The notes below the pieces were generated by a model that made no database searches, was not told where the DNA came from, and was given only the letters and a program-made list of their open reading frames with translations. From Carya illinoinensis (taxonomy: Eukaryota; Streptophyta; Magnoliopsida; Fagales; Juglandaceae), in contig NC_056753.1 in the NCBI RefSeq assembly GCF_018687715.1, positions 27,343,445-27,407,444 on the forward strand: 64,000 nucleotides of DNA. Direction: 5' to 3'. Below, in pieces: positions 12,257 through 21,950 of the stretch. Position 1 is the first letter of the stretch. Every line of letters begins with the position of its first letter. The position numbers and the translations under genes are program-made.

Positions 12257-12992
12257 ATGGAAGCCATGCCGCGCTTATTACATGCTTTGGCAAAGAGCTT
12301 TGCCCGTCCAGCTTGCTGCAGGAACGTCCATGTCCAAGCAATAATACCATCCCCACACGACGTGTTCATAAGCCACCGGGGGCCCGATACCAGAAGAAAC
12401 ATTGCCGGGTTACTCTACGACAACCTTCTCCGGCTTGGGCTTAGGCCTTTCCTGGACTACCGAAACATGAAAGTTGGTGATAAATTGTATGAAAAGATTG
12501 ATACCGTCATTCCATATTGTAAAGTTGGTGTTGTAGTATTCTCGCCCAGATATTGTGAGTCCTTGTATTGTCTCCATGAATTGGCTCTTCTAATGGAATG
12601 CCAGAAAAGAGTTATACCTATCTTTTATAATGTCGAACCGTCCCAGCTTCGGGTTGGGATCAACAAATACAATGGAACTTGTGTTCCAGCAGAAAAGCTT
12701 GAGAGATTCGAAAGAGCACTTGAAGAGACTAAAGATATCCTTGGACTTCGCTTTGATTCGTCGAGAGGGTACTTTAATTTTCTATATTTTTATCCACCCT
12801 CTTTCTTATTTGGAATGGTCTTTTTAATGACTAAACAAATAGTTCATATCTACAAATTATAATATTGTTATTTTGTTTATAAAATATTTTTAACATTATT
12901 CTATATTTTTTTTTTCGGTTTTCAGATATTGGTCAGAGTTCCTACAAAATGCTTGTGATGCCATCACAGAGCAGATTGCTCAGAGTTCCTGA
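12257..12992 (+). CDS. TIR-only protein TIR-A (two exons)
   Basis: Exon 1 is 12257-12768 and exon 2 is 12926-12992. The intron of 157 bp has GT..AG borders (AGAGG|GTACTT and TTTTCAG|ATAT). The spliced product is 192 aa. The start is the first ATG; an in-frame TTG 12 bases earlier is not a plausible plant start. Residues ~34-180 form a TIR domain: HDVFISHRGPDTR (strand A and the box that is usually SFRGEDTR), FLDYRNMKVGDKL, a VVVFSPRYC strand, CLHEL with Glu108 at the place of the catalytic Glu of NAD-cleaving TIRs, and VIPIFYNVEPSQLR. The tail ends WSEFLQNACDAI. There is no NB-ARC or LRR region, so it belongs to the TIR-only (TX) class. The HRGxDTRR box recalls the TIR-only cyclic-ADPR synthase class (BdTIR-like), but this is from memory. 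The first ~25 residues are rich in Ala, Arg and Cys. Expected role: NADase-type immune signalling, inferred. Confidence 0.85.
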
Positions 12993-13039
12993 AACACTTT
13001 CTTCTTTAGAAAACTAACGAAATCTGAAAATACGAGGAT

Positions 13040-13720
13040 TGTGATGACACTCATTTGAACCCAACGCGAACACAATATAAAATTAATGGATTTAAGTTTG
13101 GTGTAAATGGGGTCGGTCAAAATGGTTTGACCTATTAAGATACAATTAATAAATAGGTTAATAACGAGTCAAAACAGAAACTTGACTAGAAATCAACGTG
13201 GAATAATATGTTTAAATATTATTTCAAAATTGTATCTTTATTATTGTTGGGTTGTAACATTAATATTTCTCAATATGCTTTTATTTTTATTATTGGGATT
13301 GTTATTTTTGACCTATGCTTATATTTGTTATTGTTAGGTTTGTAATAATGATTTTATTATATGTTAAAATCTAAAAGATATTGATACTTTTTGTTACTAT
13401 GTAGTCTTAATGTTTTTCTTAGATAATGTGACTACTAATAAATATAAGTTTTAACTTTTATATGAAATTAGATTAATTAGGACAAATAGATTATATGAAT
13501 TATTTCAATCCATTGATATAAAATGACTTGAAATGAGTTGTATTGTGTTAACAATTCTTTTATTAATTATTAATAAATATGTCAAAACAGGTAACACGAT
13601 ATAACTTATTATTTAAATAAATTATATTAAGATTTAAAAGTATGACTCATTTAATTTAACGGATCAAAATTAAGTTAATCTATATAATCGAATGTAGATT
13701 ATTAAACACAACACAAACAA
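13040..13720. repeat. Dispersed repeat downstream of TIR-A
   Basis: The block starts AACCCAACGCGAAC and includes CTATTAAGATACAATTAAT and TTAATTATTAATAAATA. It aligns with 60766-61345 behind TIR-B. Words resembling 'acacgattaataaacgggt' make it look like a common dispersed repeat of Fagales-type genomes. It was present before the segment duplicated. It has no long open frame. Confidence 0.5.
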
Positions 13721-13739
13721 ACATGGATTGCGAAAACGA

Positions 13740-14645
13740 TTGCTACCGCTAGTCTTTTTTCAGGACATATGTGACGACGCCACCAGCTGCTTGTTTTCGA
13801 CTAAAACACGTTTGGTTCCTTCTAGAGCCCCCGACTCATGTGGCATACCACGTGGATTTATTCATAAAGAGAAAAACAGAAACCAATCAAAATACAGAAA
13901 CCCGTGACCTGTATAGCTCCCACAATTTAGTCATACGCCTCTCCACCTTCACAACCCAATCAAAACACAGAAACCCGTCAGTTTGAAAGATGATTGGAAG
14001 CTGACAAAATGGAGGAAATAAAAAAGAAATTGAACTCTGAAACTTATATAGTTCAATGGAAAGTTGAACTTTCCATTGATCCGAATCCCAGCGATTACTA
14101 AATTTGTTAACCAAGATGGAATTTTCTTCTATTTCCCCAGGTTTTTCAAGGAACCAAGAAACCACAACGATTTTGTTTTATGATTTATCAGAGAGCACAG
14201 TGGAATAGCTTCTTAAAGAAGGCTTCTTTACAGTGTAATGAACCTGTCGGGAATTGCTAAGAAGGCTTCTTTACAGTGTAATGAACCTGTTGGGAATTGC
14301 TGTGAAGTAACTAAGGGAATGGATGGAGTTGTAAAAGATGGCTGCTGTGATGAAAATAAGGAATGTCTGGAAGGTGTTTTTGAAAATGATAAAGTGAGTC
14401 ACATGTATATTGATAAGGGATTCTTCGAGGGAACCCAATCTCCTTACAAATCAAAACTATGCCCAAAAGACTAAAAAAACCTGTGACGTTTCAGCTATCG
14501 CCAAACGACACCATCAAAGTCAGGTTCATAACATACAGTTTCTCTGAGTAGGATCGGATTGAGAGGGCCTGCCATTTTCTTCTGTTTTGGTTGGGTTTTA
14601 GCAACCATTTTTTTAGTACTGAAGAAAACCATAATTGGGTCTTAA

Positions 14646-14648
<3 letters not shown>
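13740..14648. other. Conserved non-coding or gene-remnant block behind TIR-A
   Basis: The region is shared with 61345-61962 in copy B, with good similarity at ACAGAAACCAATCAAAATAC and GGTTTTTCAAGGAACCAAGA. Copy A carries an extra ~265 bases (14272-14535) with an open frame of 78 codons (14238-14474). That frame is Cys/Glu-rich (CCEVTKGMDGVVKDGCC) and of unknown nature. Because copy B lacks most of it, and because the frame begins inside a 43-bp tandem duplication, I treat it as a remnant rather than a gene. Confidence 0.4.
14216..14301. repeat. 43-bp tandem duplication, two units
   Basis: Units 14216-14258 and 14259-14301 both read AAGAAGGCTTCTTTACAG.., and differ at one position (CTGTCGGG against CTGTTGGG). 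Copy B has a single AGAAGGCTTCTTTACAG at about 61840, so the doubling is specific to copy A. Confidence 0.9.

Positions 14649-14711
<63 letters not shown>
14649..14711. repeat. (CT)n microsatellite
   Basis: This is about 31 perfect CT dinucleotides. The paralogous tract in copy B (61963-61999) is shorter, so the locus is polymorphic between the two segment copies. Confidence 0.95.
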
Positions 14712-14713
<2 letters not shown>

Positions 14714-15681
14714 ATAAACTCCTTTTCTCTCTCTCTCAGTTTGTTTCCGAAGTGAACTAGTCAAAAGCTCCCCGGTGAAGAGGGCAAGGGGGGGGCATTG
14801 AACATGAACTTTGGGTAACGGATCTATTTTTTCCCAACAGTCGACTGTATCATGGGAAAACGTATGCCCAATGGCCTTGGGCAGAGCTGCTAGGGGTCAA
14901 AATTTGGGGAAAATGAGAGGGACGGAAGCGAGCGACTGCAATAATTTGGGAGAGAAAGAGAGGGCTTGGTGTACGTGAGGGATGGATGCGAGCTGATAGG
15001 GTTTGAACTTTGAGAGAATGAGAGGGACGGGTTGACAGGGAAGTATACGTATGCGAGCAGGGAAGGGAAATTATTATATTTTTTAAAAAAAGCCACGTGG
15101 CTCCAGCTACATAAGTCGAGATCCACCTCGGGACCGAACGGGCTCTATCATTTTCGTATACGTATGCCTGGCTAAGGCCTTCAACCCGACCGTCCATATC
15201 GGGTTTGGGCCTGACCCAACCCCGGTCCGAGCATTAAAAACGTGCCAATTTTATTTTTTTATTTTTTCCTTCTCAATAAGATTGAGCTTCTAAACAGAAA
15301 TGTGGTGAGAATCTCCCAGAGTATTTTTTTTAAGAGTGTACACGTAAATAAGAGAACACTCCACAAAGCATGAAAGCCAAAGAAAGAGCAAGAACTACAG
15401 CGTCTCATCTACATAAGTGTCCCAATGCAGCAAATAGATTAGATTTTCTCGCACACCACCATATTCCAAGGAGAAATCAAAGCAAAAGGGAAATAATTAG
15501 ATGCAAGAAAAATGAAGGCTAAAGAATAACAAATGAAAATGAAACATCTTTACTACTACCACAAGAAAAAATATATAATTTCTATTCTACCATATAATTG
15601 TCCGAACAAATAGAGAAAGTAAAACCTAAACAAATTCAGTCAATATTCTCCGACAAAATACAAACGAAAAAATATACATGA

Positions 15682-15954
15682 ATGGTGTGCAAGCATGGGT
15701 ATCCTTTTCAATTTGAAATTATGCAGGTCCAAGCATGGATTTCATACTCAATCGTGCAGGACATGGACCAATTAGGTGAGCAACTATGCGAGGTAGAGAA
15801 GAGTGGCACCGTCCTGAACAAGCTGAGAGGTCTGATCGAGTCCAGAGCGGAGATGTCCGATTTCGATGGGCAAAGCCTCACTCCACTCATGCATGCGTCC
15901 AAGCACAACCACGCTCATGTTATCAAGATCCTTCTTGAAGACGACAAGCCCTAG
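15682..15954 (+). pseudogene. Ankyrin-repeat-like fragment
   Basis: An ATG-led frame of 90 codons ends in a recognisable ankyrin unit: the pattern D-x-G-x-(S)LTPLMHASKHNHAHVIKILLE fits G-x-TPLHxA..G(H/N)..V(V/I)..LL. Before it is an acidic helix-like stretch (EQLCEVEKSGTVLNKLRGLIE). A single ankyrin unit is too little for a working protein of this family, so it is probably one exon or a captured piece of a larger ankyrin protein. The ACTCAATCGTGCAG just upstream looks like a splice acceptor. No partner exons were recognised in the flanks. Confidence 0.4.
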
Positions 15955-16461
15955 AACTCTCTCTCTACCTCCAACCTCTCCCGTTGGTAATTTCGCCATG
16001 GAAGTTGGCCACTAGGAAGCTTTTGATACACTCCCCAATGCCAATAAAGTGCTTCGCTTGCTTGTTTCATGATTCAATGTCACTAGTAGGCAAGGTGAAA
16101 GACCTTTACAGAGCACGAATGACAAAGAGAAGACAGGGACAGAGGCTCGGTTTGATGCATAAGTGAAATTGAAGATTAAAAGGGAGTTTTAAAATGTGGG
16201 AATGACGGCCGACATTCATTGGATCAAATGGTGTTGAAATCGATCTTAATGTCAACTTGACTTTATTGGTTCATATTAATCGGGTCTCACGAGTTGATCG
16301 GCCCATTGAATTTCTTACTCAGGCCCACTAACTTCCTTTAGCCCTACGATACACAAGCATTTTCTTAAAAAATAAAATAAAACTATTTGATGGACATTTT
16401 TTTATTTAAACCCAAATTAATTTTACTTTTCACACACGCAGTACGTTAAGATACCTCTTTC

Positions 16462-17174
16462 TAGGGGTGGGCAGCGGGGGCCCACCCCCCGCTACCCCGC
16501 CCCTGTCCACCCTGCCTCCGCATGGGCGGACGGGGTACCCCGCCCCACATGAAACACACTAAGCAGGGGCGGGCAGGGCTCAACCTCGCCCCGCTTTTCC
16601 CCCGCCTCGCACTTTATTTTATATTTATAAATATAAATATATATTTTACAAATTGTATATATATATAAATATATATTACAATTTGTTAGACTTGTTCACA
16701 AGAATCATAAGAAAGTGAGACTTGTTCACAAGATTGCAAATGGCATGGGCAGTTAAGTCCCACATTACTCAAGTAAGACTCTTGTATGGTCTTGGAGTTC
16801 TATATAAGGTGGCCTAGGGTGCCCATGTCATTTGCAATCTTATGAACAAGTTTCACTCTCTTGTGATTCTTGTGAACAAGTTTAACAAATTTAAAAATTA
16901 ATAACATAATTTTTATATTATTAGTTTTTAAATTACTATTATATATATAAATTTTAATTTACGATTTAATTATATAATAATTTAGGTCTAAAAAAATATT
17001 TTTAGACCCAAATTTTTTTTTAAGTAAAGTGGGCGGTGGGCGGGGCGGATAGGGTGTTCGCCCCGCCCCCCAACACCGAGGCGGGGGGCCCCACCCCCGC
17101 CTCCCGGGGGCGGGGTGCAGGATGGAATTTCCATCCCCCGCATATGCGGGGGCGGGGTGCAGGTAGCACCCCTA
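16462..17174. mobile_element. GC-rich non-autonomous hAT-type element
   Basis: The element begins TAGGGGTG at 16462 and ends CACCCCTA at 17174, perfect 8-base inverted termini. It is flanked by CCTCTTTC (16454-16461) and CCTCTTTT (17175-17182), an 8-bp target duplication with one change. Both subterminal zones (16462-16610 and 17029-17165) are very GC-rich and roughly inverted relative to each other. The centre is AT-rich and contains a foldback at 16681-16890. No transposase is encoded; open frames over the GC-rich arms are compositional artefacts. Confidence 0.8.
16681..16890. repeat. Foldback with ~70-bp arms inside the hAT-type element
   Basis: The left arm is 16681-16751 (starting ATTTGTTAGACTTGTTCAC) and the right arm 16820-16890. 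The right arm's reverse complement differs from the left arm at only a few positions. The 68-bp loop holds AGTCCCACATTACTC and TATATAAGG, which look like a promoter-type region of a short retroelement. It is likely a nested small element. Confidence 0.75.
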
Positions 17175-17285
17175 CCTCTTTTTTGCCAAATGTGGAAACT
17201 TCTGTTAGCTTTAAATTATATAACAAATATTAATCAGGAATAAATTGGCCAAGATAACTTTTTCATGCAAAATTTAGCCACCGAA

Positions 17286-17600
17286 ATATTATATATATAA
17301 AAGAGGTGTTACAAATATAAAAATATTTTATAAAAATAAATTCACAAACTGGCATATCTTCTTACGATCTATTAGATGAATTTTACAATTTAATGTACCA
17401 CATTAACCTATATAATTTATAAATTTACTTTCGTGTAATCTATTTGTGATTAAAATATTTCTATATATATATGGTGATAAGATTGAATTTTTAAGAGAAA
17501 TTAAAATTTGTTTTAAAAATCTAATTTTTCTCCTTTAAATTAATACACAACATTACATGATAATTAAGTAGAGCGAATACTTACCTAATAATTTTTCTTT
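17286..17600. repeat. MITE-like repeat, shared with 33170-33490
   Basis: The sequence aligns along ~310 bases with 33170-33490, including TTACATGATAATTAAGTAGAG and the TTTTAAGAGAAATTAA block. A shorter relative (the AACTGACATAG..AATTCC block) is at 22010-22170. No coding content. Confidence 0.6.
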
Positions 17601-17619
17601 TGATTTTTTTGTTTTTAGT

Positions 17620-18049
17620 ATCATTTTCTTGCTTTTACAATTTTTTTTTCCCTAAAATCGTTAAGCATTAGCCGTGAATAGTAACTTGCAGAAAATACTT
17701 TTTTTTTTTTTTTTCCAAAGTGATTATTTCGCGCAATAAATGTTCTTCGCAAATAAACATTTTGAGGAAATGTTTTGCTGGAAATATCATTTGCACGAAA
17801 CTGTTTTGTGGGAATACTTTTTGCCACCATTTAGTACCAAAGGTCTTCATATTTCCCGGTGAAATAAATTTTTTCCTGCAACTAATCTCCAAAAACAAAA
17901 AAACAGTCACTATTTTCAACGAGTTAGGCAACTTGTGAAATAAACACTTTATTTTGCCAATGATGTTTCACGAGTCCCCCACGACTGAAATTGGTTGGAA
18001 AAGACTTTTTCCCAACAATTTCACGCCTTTTCCACCGATATCCATCATG
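17620..18049. other. Unassigned stretch before the shared repeat
   Basis: This piece has repeated small inverted words (for example GGAAATG..CATTTCC types) but no gene, no terminal repeats and no target duplication that I can read. Open frames on both strands are short and lack family features. Confidence 0.3.
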
Positions 18050-18439
18050 GGAAAAATCAGTATGTGTGTAGTGTTTCCGAATTTTACAATCTCCCATGTA
18101 TCATGTCAATTAACACCCGTTTGCAAATTTATTTTTGTGAGGTCTATTTATAAATCAAACAATTCTAGATATTATGTCACATACCTATATATATATATAT
18201 ATATTATTGTGTCAATGTTGGATATGATGCAACCCACTTTGGTGGCACAAGTCATACTATGGGGCCGCATTGTGCGTGTTTCTTTATCCTATTCGGAGAA
18301 AATGGGTCGACCTTCCATGTCGGACCAGTCTGTGATAATCTATTCGAATATTGTTCATTTCGGTATACATGATGTGAAGCCACCACCTCTTGTTTTGGAC
18401 ATTCATGATGTGAAGCCACCACCTCTTGTTTTGGACATT
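18050..18439. repeat. Repeat shared with 62195-62345, 62540-62720 and 63800-63945
   Basis: It contains GTATGTGTGTAGTG, CATGTATCATGTCAATTAACACCC, TTGGATATGATGCAACCCAC, then GTTTCTTTATCCTATT and TATTCGAATATTG. The same order is found at the right end of the window, where it is split by a retroposon. A third, partial version lies at 60655-60750 behind TIR-B. In this copy the last 36 bases (18368-18403) are duplicated in tandem at 18404-18439. Confidence 0.7.
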
Positions 18440-18877
18440 CTGAAGGAGAGCATTCTTATTGGTTTAGCTAAATTTATTTTTAAATTTAGCCAATATCAAT
18501 ACTTATTTACATTTGACTATTCCATCTAAATTCAATCCCTATATTAGATTAGTCATTCATTCTTTAAATAATAATAAAATATTATTAAATTAATATTTTT
18601 TTTAAAAATTATTTTTATCACATTTTATAATTCTACCAATTTAATATTATTAATAATTATATTATAATTAAATTAATATTAAAAAAACGTATTTTCAAAG
18701 GTCATTTAATCCTTTGAAATAAAAGTGTAGAATATTTTAATATTTTAATTGATGAAATGAAAGTGTAGAATATTTTAATATTTTAATTGGTGAAATGAAA
18801 GTGTAAGAGTGAGAAAGTAATATTTTAATTTTTGGTGAATAAAAGTGATCTTCCATATTTAGCCTTCCATAGTTAGG
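18440..18877. repeat. AT-rich stretch with 38-bp tandem units
   Basis: Units at 18716-18753 and 18754-18791 share GTGTAGAATATTTTAATA, with a partial third at 18792-18805. The edges, near 18440 (GAAGGAGAGCATTCTTATT) and 18860 (CTTCCATATTTAGCC), may belong to a MITE, but I could not read a target duplication. No gene. Confidence 0.5.
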
Positions 18878-19530
18878 ATGATTGACACCATTACTGGCCA
18901 TTCATCCCTGCATGCAAAGTCAGAGACAACCCTTACTCCTGAGCCTTTGGTTGTTAGACAGGCTTGAAAGGTGGGCACTTCTAACTAAGGCCATGCCACA
19001 TTTAATGAAGGGTGAAGATGAGCATGCCACATATGAGGCCACGCCGCATTTAGTGAAGGATGGGGCCAGGCAAGTCATGATGTGCCTCTTGAACTGTCAA
19101 TGGTTGCCACGATCAGGCTTGGATGGTCTGTCACATGGCAGGAAGATGGTAGGGGACACAGCCTAGGTACAGAGCGACACCCTCACTATCAACTTGTCAA
19201 GGAACATCCCTACTAGGTATATATATACCCACTTGTTGGGGGGGGGGGGGGGGGGGGAAGACTCTCTAGACACTTTCCCTACTAGAACTCCTGTAATTCA
19301 TAGACTAAGAACCATATTCTAACTTAAGCATTAGAGGTGTTCCTCACCACTTGGAGCCTTCATTTCTCTACTATTGTAGGTATAACTCGGCCACCATGGA
19401 GTTGGTCAAGCAATGAAACATAATATCAAAAGTGGTGTCATCTGTGGGATCTTTCCTATAGAGGCGTGTCCTTCATATGCCAGCACCAACGTGGTCCCAA
19501 ACCACGTGGAGGGAAGAAGAATAGTTTGAA

Positions 19531-20046
19531 ATGATGCAAGAGAGACTCACTAAAATGGGAGACACGATAAAGAAACAAATGGAGGATGTGGGAACACTTC
19601 GGCAAGAAAATTCAACACTAAGACGAACCAATGAAGAATTTGCGGGGGGAACGGAACCTAGCCACAACAAGCATGCAGAGCCACAGCATATCTCTGAAAT
19701 TGGCACGGCTGAGAAAGAGAGATGCAAGATGCACCTTGAGCTCCTAGAGCTTGGGGATAAGTACGCAAAAATGGTCAAATGAATAGGCGCGTCATTCTCC
19801 ATGGACCAGTTACTCACCAGCATGGATCTACCATACAATGCAGGAGTCATGGCCATTTCTCTCCCACCCGAATTCAAGGTCTCCCATATGGAGGCATACA
19901 ATAAGTCTAAGGACACACTAGAACACTTGAAGACGTTCAAGGCCCACATAACCCTGCAAGGGTTATCGAGAGAGGTTGCTTGCCAAGCTTTCCTGCTGAC
20001 ATTGAAGGGAGCACAACATGGGCCTAGTTTAGGTCCCTGTCTTTAG
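19531..20046 (+). pseudogene. Tat-like gag fragments, copy 1
   Basis: The first frame (19531-19782) is a Glu/Lys-rich coiled-coil-like gag N-terminus (MGDTIKKQMEDVGTLRQEN). The second (19801-20046) has SLPPEFKVSHMEAYN and LEHLKTFKAHITLQG, the start of the retrotransposon gag domain found in Tat/Ogre-type gypsy elements. A stop at 19780 and further damage after 20046 break the gene. The downstream nucleic-acid-binding part is visible only in mixed frames to about 20700. Confidence 0.7.
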
Positions 20047-20904
20047 TATTTGTGGAAATTTTCGGGGAGCTGGCTCATCTCTTCCTCATCTTATGCCAAG
20101 CTGGCACATGACCATGGACGACCAAGATGAAAAGGACACCCTAGCAACCTTACTAGGGAGGATCTGGCCATGGAACCTGTTCATGGTTGAGATATCCCGG
20201 AAGACCCCCACAACACGTAGGAGTTCATGGACCGGACCGACATCTTTATCAACACTAAGAACATGCTTGATGAATCGAGCTAGAGCAAGCTGACAAGAAG
20301 GCCACGGGGCAGAAAGGCAGGACGAACTGCAGGAAGAGCAAGAAAGGTGTGCAAGAGGTCAAGAAAAGGAACTACATGCCAAGAAAACGGGCATGGCGGG
20401 CCATGTTTACACATGAGCATAGCTGTAGAAGGCGAACGCGCCTCGAGCCTTTGAGAAGAGCCACAACGACATCAATAGAACCGCAAGTACTACACCTACC
20501 ATAGGACGGATCGACACCGTACTAAGGACTACTAGACATTGAAGTGAAGGATGGAGGAGCTTGACAGTCTGTTGGATCATTGACGACAAGCAAACGGACG
20601 GCGGGACCGATGGGCAGACAACCACCCAAGGCCTTGGCAATGCGAGAGTTCGAGGAGACAAAGGGTCAGAGGGGAAGGTCGAAGGAGCCCAATTAGGATG
20701 AACAACTTAATGGGTGAGATCCATACAATCGCAGGGTATGCAGGGGGAGGCCTTACCTTGTAGGCTCAAAGGGCCCAATCCTAAAGAGTTTAGTAAAAGG
20801 AAGTGTTCGCAATGGGGAGAGTCGCAGCCAATGCCAAGTAACACGAAAAGAGAGCCGCCACAGCTTTCAACGAGAAGGATGAGGAGGGTATCCTTCACCC
20901 CCAC

Positions 20905-21035
20905 GACAATACTTTAGTGGTCGCCGTACAAATCACCAACTTCACAATGCGAAGAGTCCTGATTGACAACAGAAGTTTAGCATACATCTTGTTCTAGAAG
21001 GCCTTTGTCACAATGGGGAACAACCTAATCGACTA
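20905..21035 (+). pseudogene. gypsy aspartic protease fragment
   Basis: The frame reads LVVAVQITNFTMRRVLID, then N-R-S-L-A-Y-ILF, which corresponds to the retroviral-type protease motif (V)LIDNGSSADILF. The active-site Gly is replaced by Arg, and a stop follows. It is cut at 21035 by the LTR that begins at 21036. Confidence 0.65.
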
Positions 21036-21950
21036 TGTGACGCCCCCAAATTTCGTTTGGGATCGGATGAACATTTGAAGCGTCGAGACATGCAACACAA
21101 GGTTACCAGCCCCAGTTCATGACATATAAGATGCAATGTTCCTAACATGCATCTAATATTATGCAATATTCGCAGCGGGTAAATTTTTTTTTCTTTAGCA
21201 ATACTATACACCAAATTGAAAATATCTCAAATACTTAAAACATACTTCATACATAAAGACCCATTGAACAACTAAGATCACAACACTAGTTCAAAATGGT
21301 TATGATCCAAAAAGTACTAGAGATGCAACTCCATCGTACAAGTAGTAATTTACGTTAACTACTATATTAACATTGACGTCGCACCGTCGCTCAGTCAACT
21401 ATGTCTAGTTGGTCAGCTCTTGATTCTCCTTCAGATCCTGTAACAAGATCTACCATTCGGGAGGAATGGTAGTTGGGACTACTAAAGTGAGATTTGATTA
21501 CAAATCTCAGTAAGTTAACAAAAAACTTCCACACAAGCTAATGATGCATGGATGACAGTAAAAGCATGAATGCATAATCAAATTCATAAGTAATTAAAGC
21601 ATAACTTGACGTACAACATAGCATAACTGACATAACTTAAATTGAAAGGTGAACTGAACTTGACTTGACTTGACATGAACTTGATCTGAAACTTGACTTA
21701 ATATGAACTTGCTCTGAAACTTGACTTAACATGAACGTGATCTGAAACTTATTCTTTAATTGCTTAAATACATACTCCACAGTTGTTGTGGCCCCATGTA
21801 TTCTACGTGACATCCATGTATCATCTCAAGATGAAGTTCCCACAGACTCAGGGGTGGGCAAGGCCCGTAGAGAACAGGTGTTGGCCCGGGAGATCAAAGT
21901 GGTGGATTTTGATCTGGATCATATTTGAAACGTAGAACTACAACATTTGA
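21036..21950 (-). mobile_element. Truncated gypsy LTR, minus orientation
   Basis: Read on the minus strand the sequence ends in CGAAATTTGGGGGCGTCACA, which parallels the ending of the LTRs at 349 and 9975. On the + strand it therefore starts TGTGACGCCCCC at 21036. It interrupts the protease fragment of the Tat-like element, so it is the younger insertion. The far border is unclear (about 21950), and no matching target duplication was found, so it is probably truncated. Confidence 0.55.

Larger units (their letters stand above)
14950..18049. other. Block present in copy A, absent from copy B
   Basis: Both copies share GCGAGCGACTGCAATAATTTGGGAG (A: 14929-14953). Copy B then passes directly to AAAAACGGTATGTGTGTAATG at 62195, whereas copy A reaches the matching GGGAAAAATCAGTATGTGTG only at about 18050. 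The 3.1 kb between includes the ankyrin-like fragment, the GC-rich hAT-type element and a 17290-17600 repeat. It is either an insertion in A or a deletion in B; no target duplication could be read at the borders. Confidence 0.6.
18878..21035 (+). mobile_element. Decayed Tat-like Ty3/gypsy element, copy 1
   Basis: The order is LTR remnant (18878-about 19430), a primer-site-like TGGTGTCATCTGTGGGATC at 19433, gag pieces, and a protease fragment. It aligns with copy 2 at 33760-35576 over nearly all of its length. The LTR carries a tract of 20 G at 19238-19257. The element ends at 21035, where an unrelated gypsy LTR begins. Reverse transcriptase and integrase are absent. Confidence 0.75.

Noticed and set aside
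12245..12862. A longer TIR-A frame starting at 12245
   Set aside because: The codon at 12245 is TTG, not ATG, and the frame runs into the intron; the first ATG is 12257 and splicing gives a better TIR C-terminus.
14491..14715. Arg/Glu-repeat frame over the CT tract
   Set aside because: Translation of a (CT)n microsatellite.
17036..17233. Open frames across the GC-rich arm on both strands
   Set aside because: They arise from stop-poor GGGGCGG repeats in the hAT-type element; no protein features.
19473..19949. 158-codon minus-strand frame opposite the gag region
   Set aside because: Shadow of the gag coding strand in copy 1; the + strand carries the recognisable motifs.
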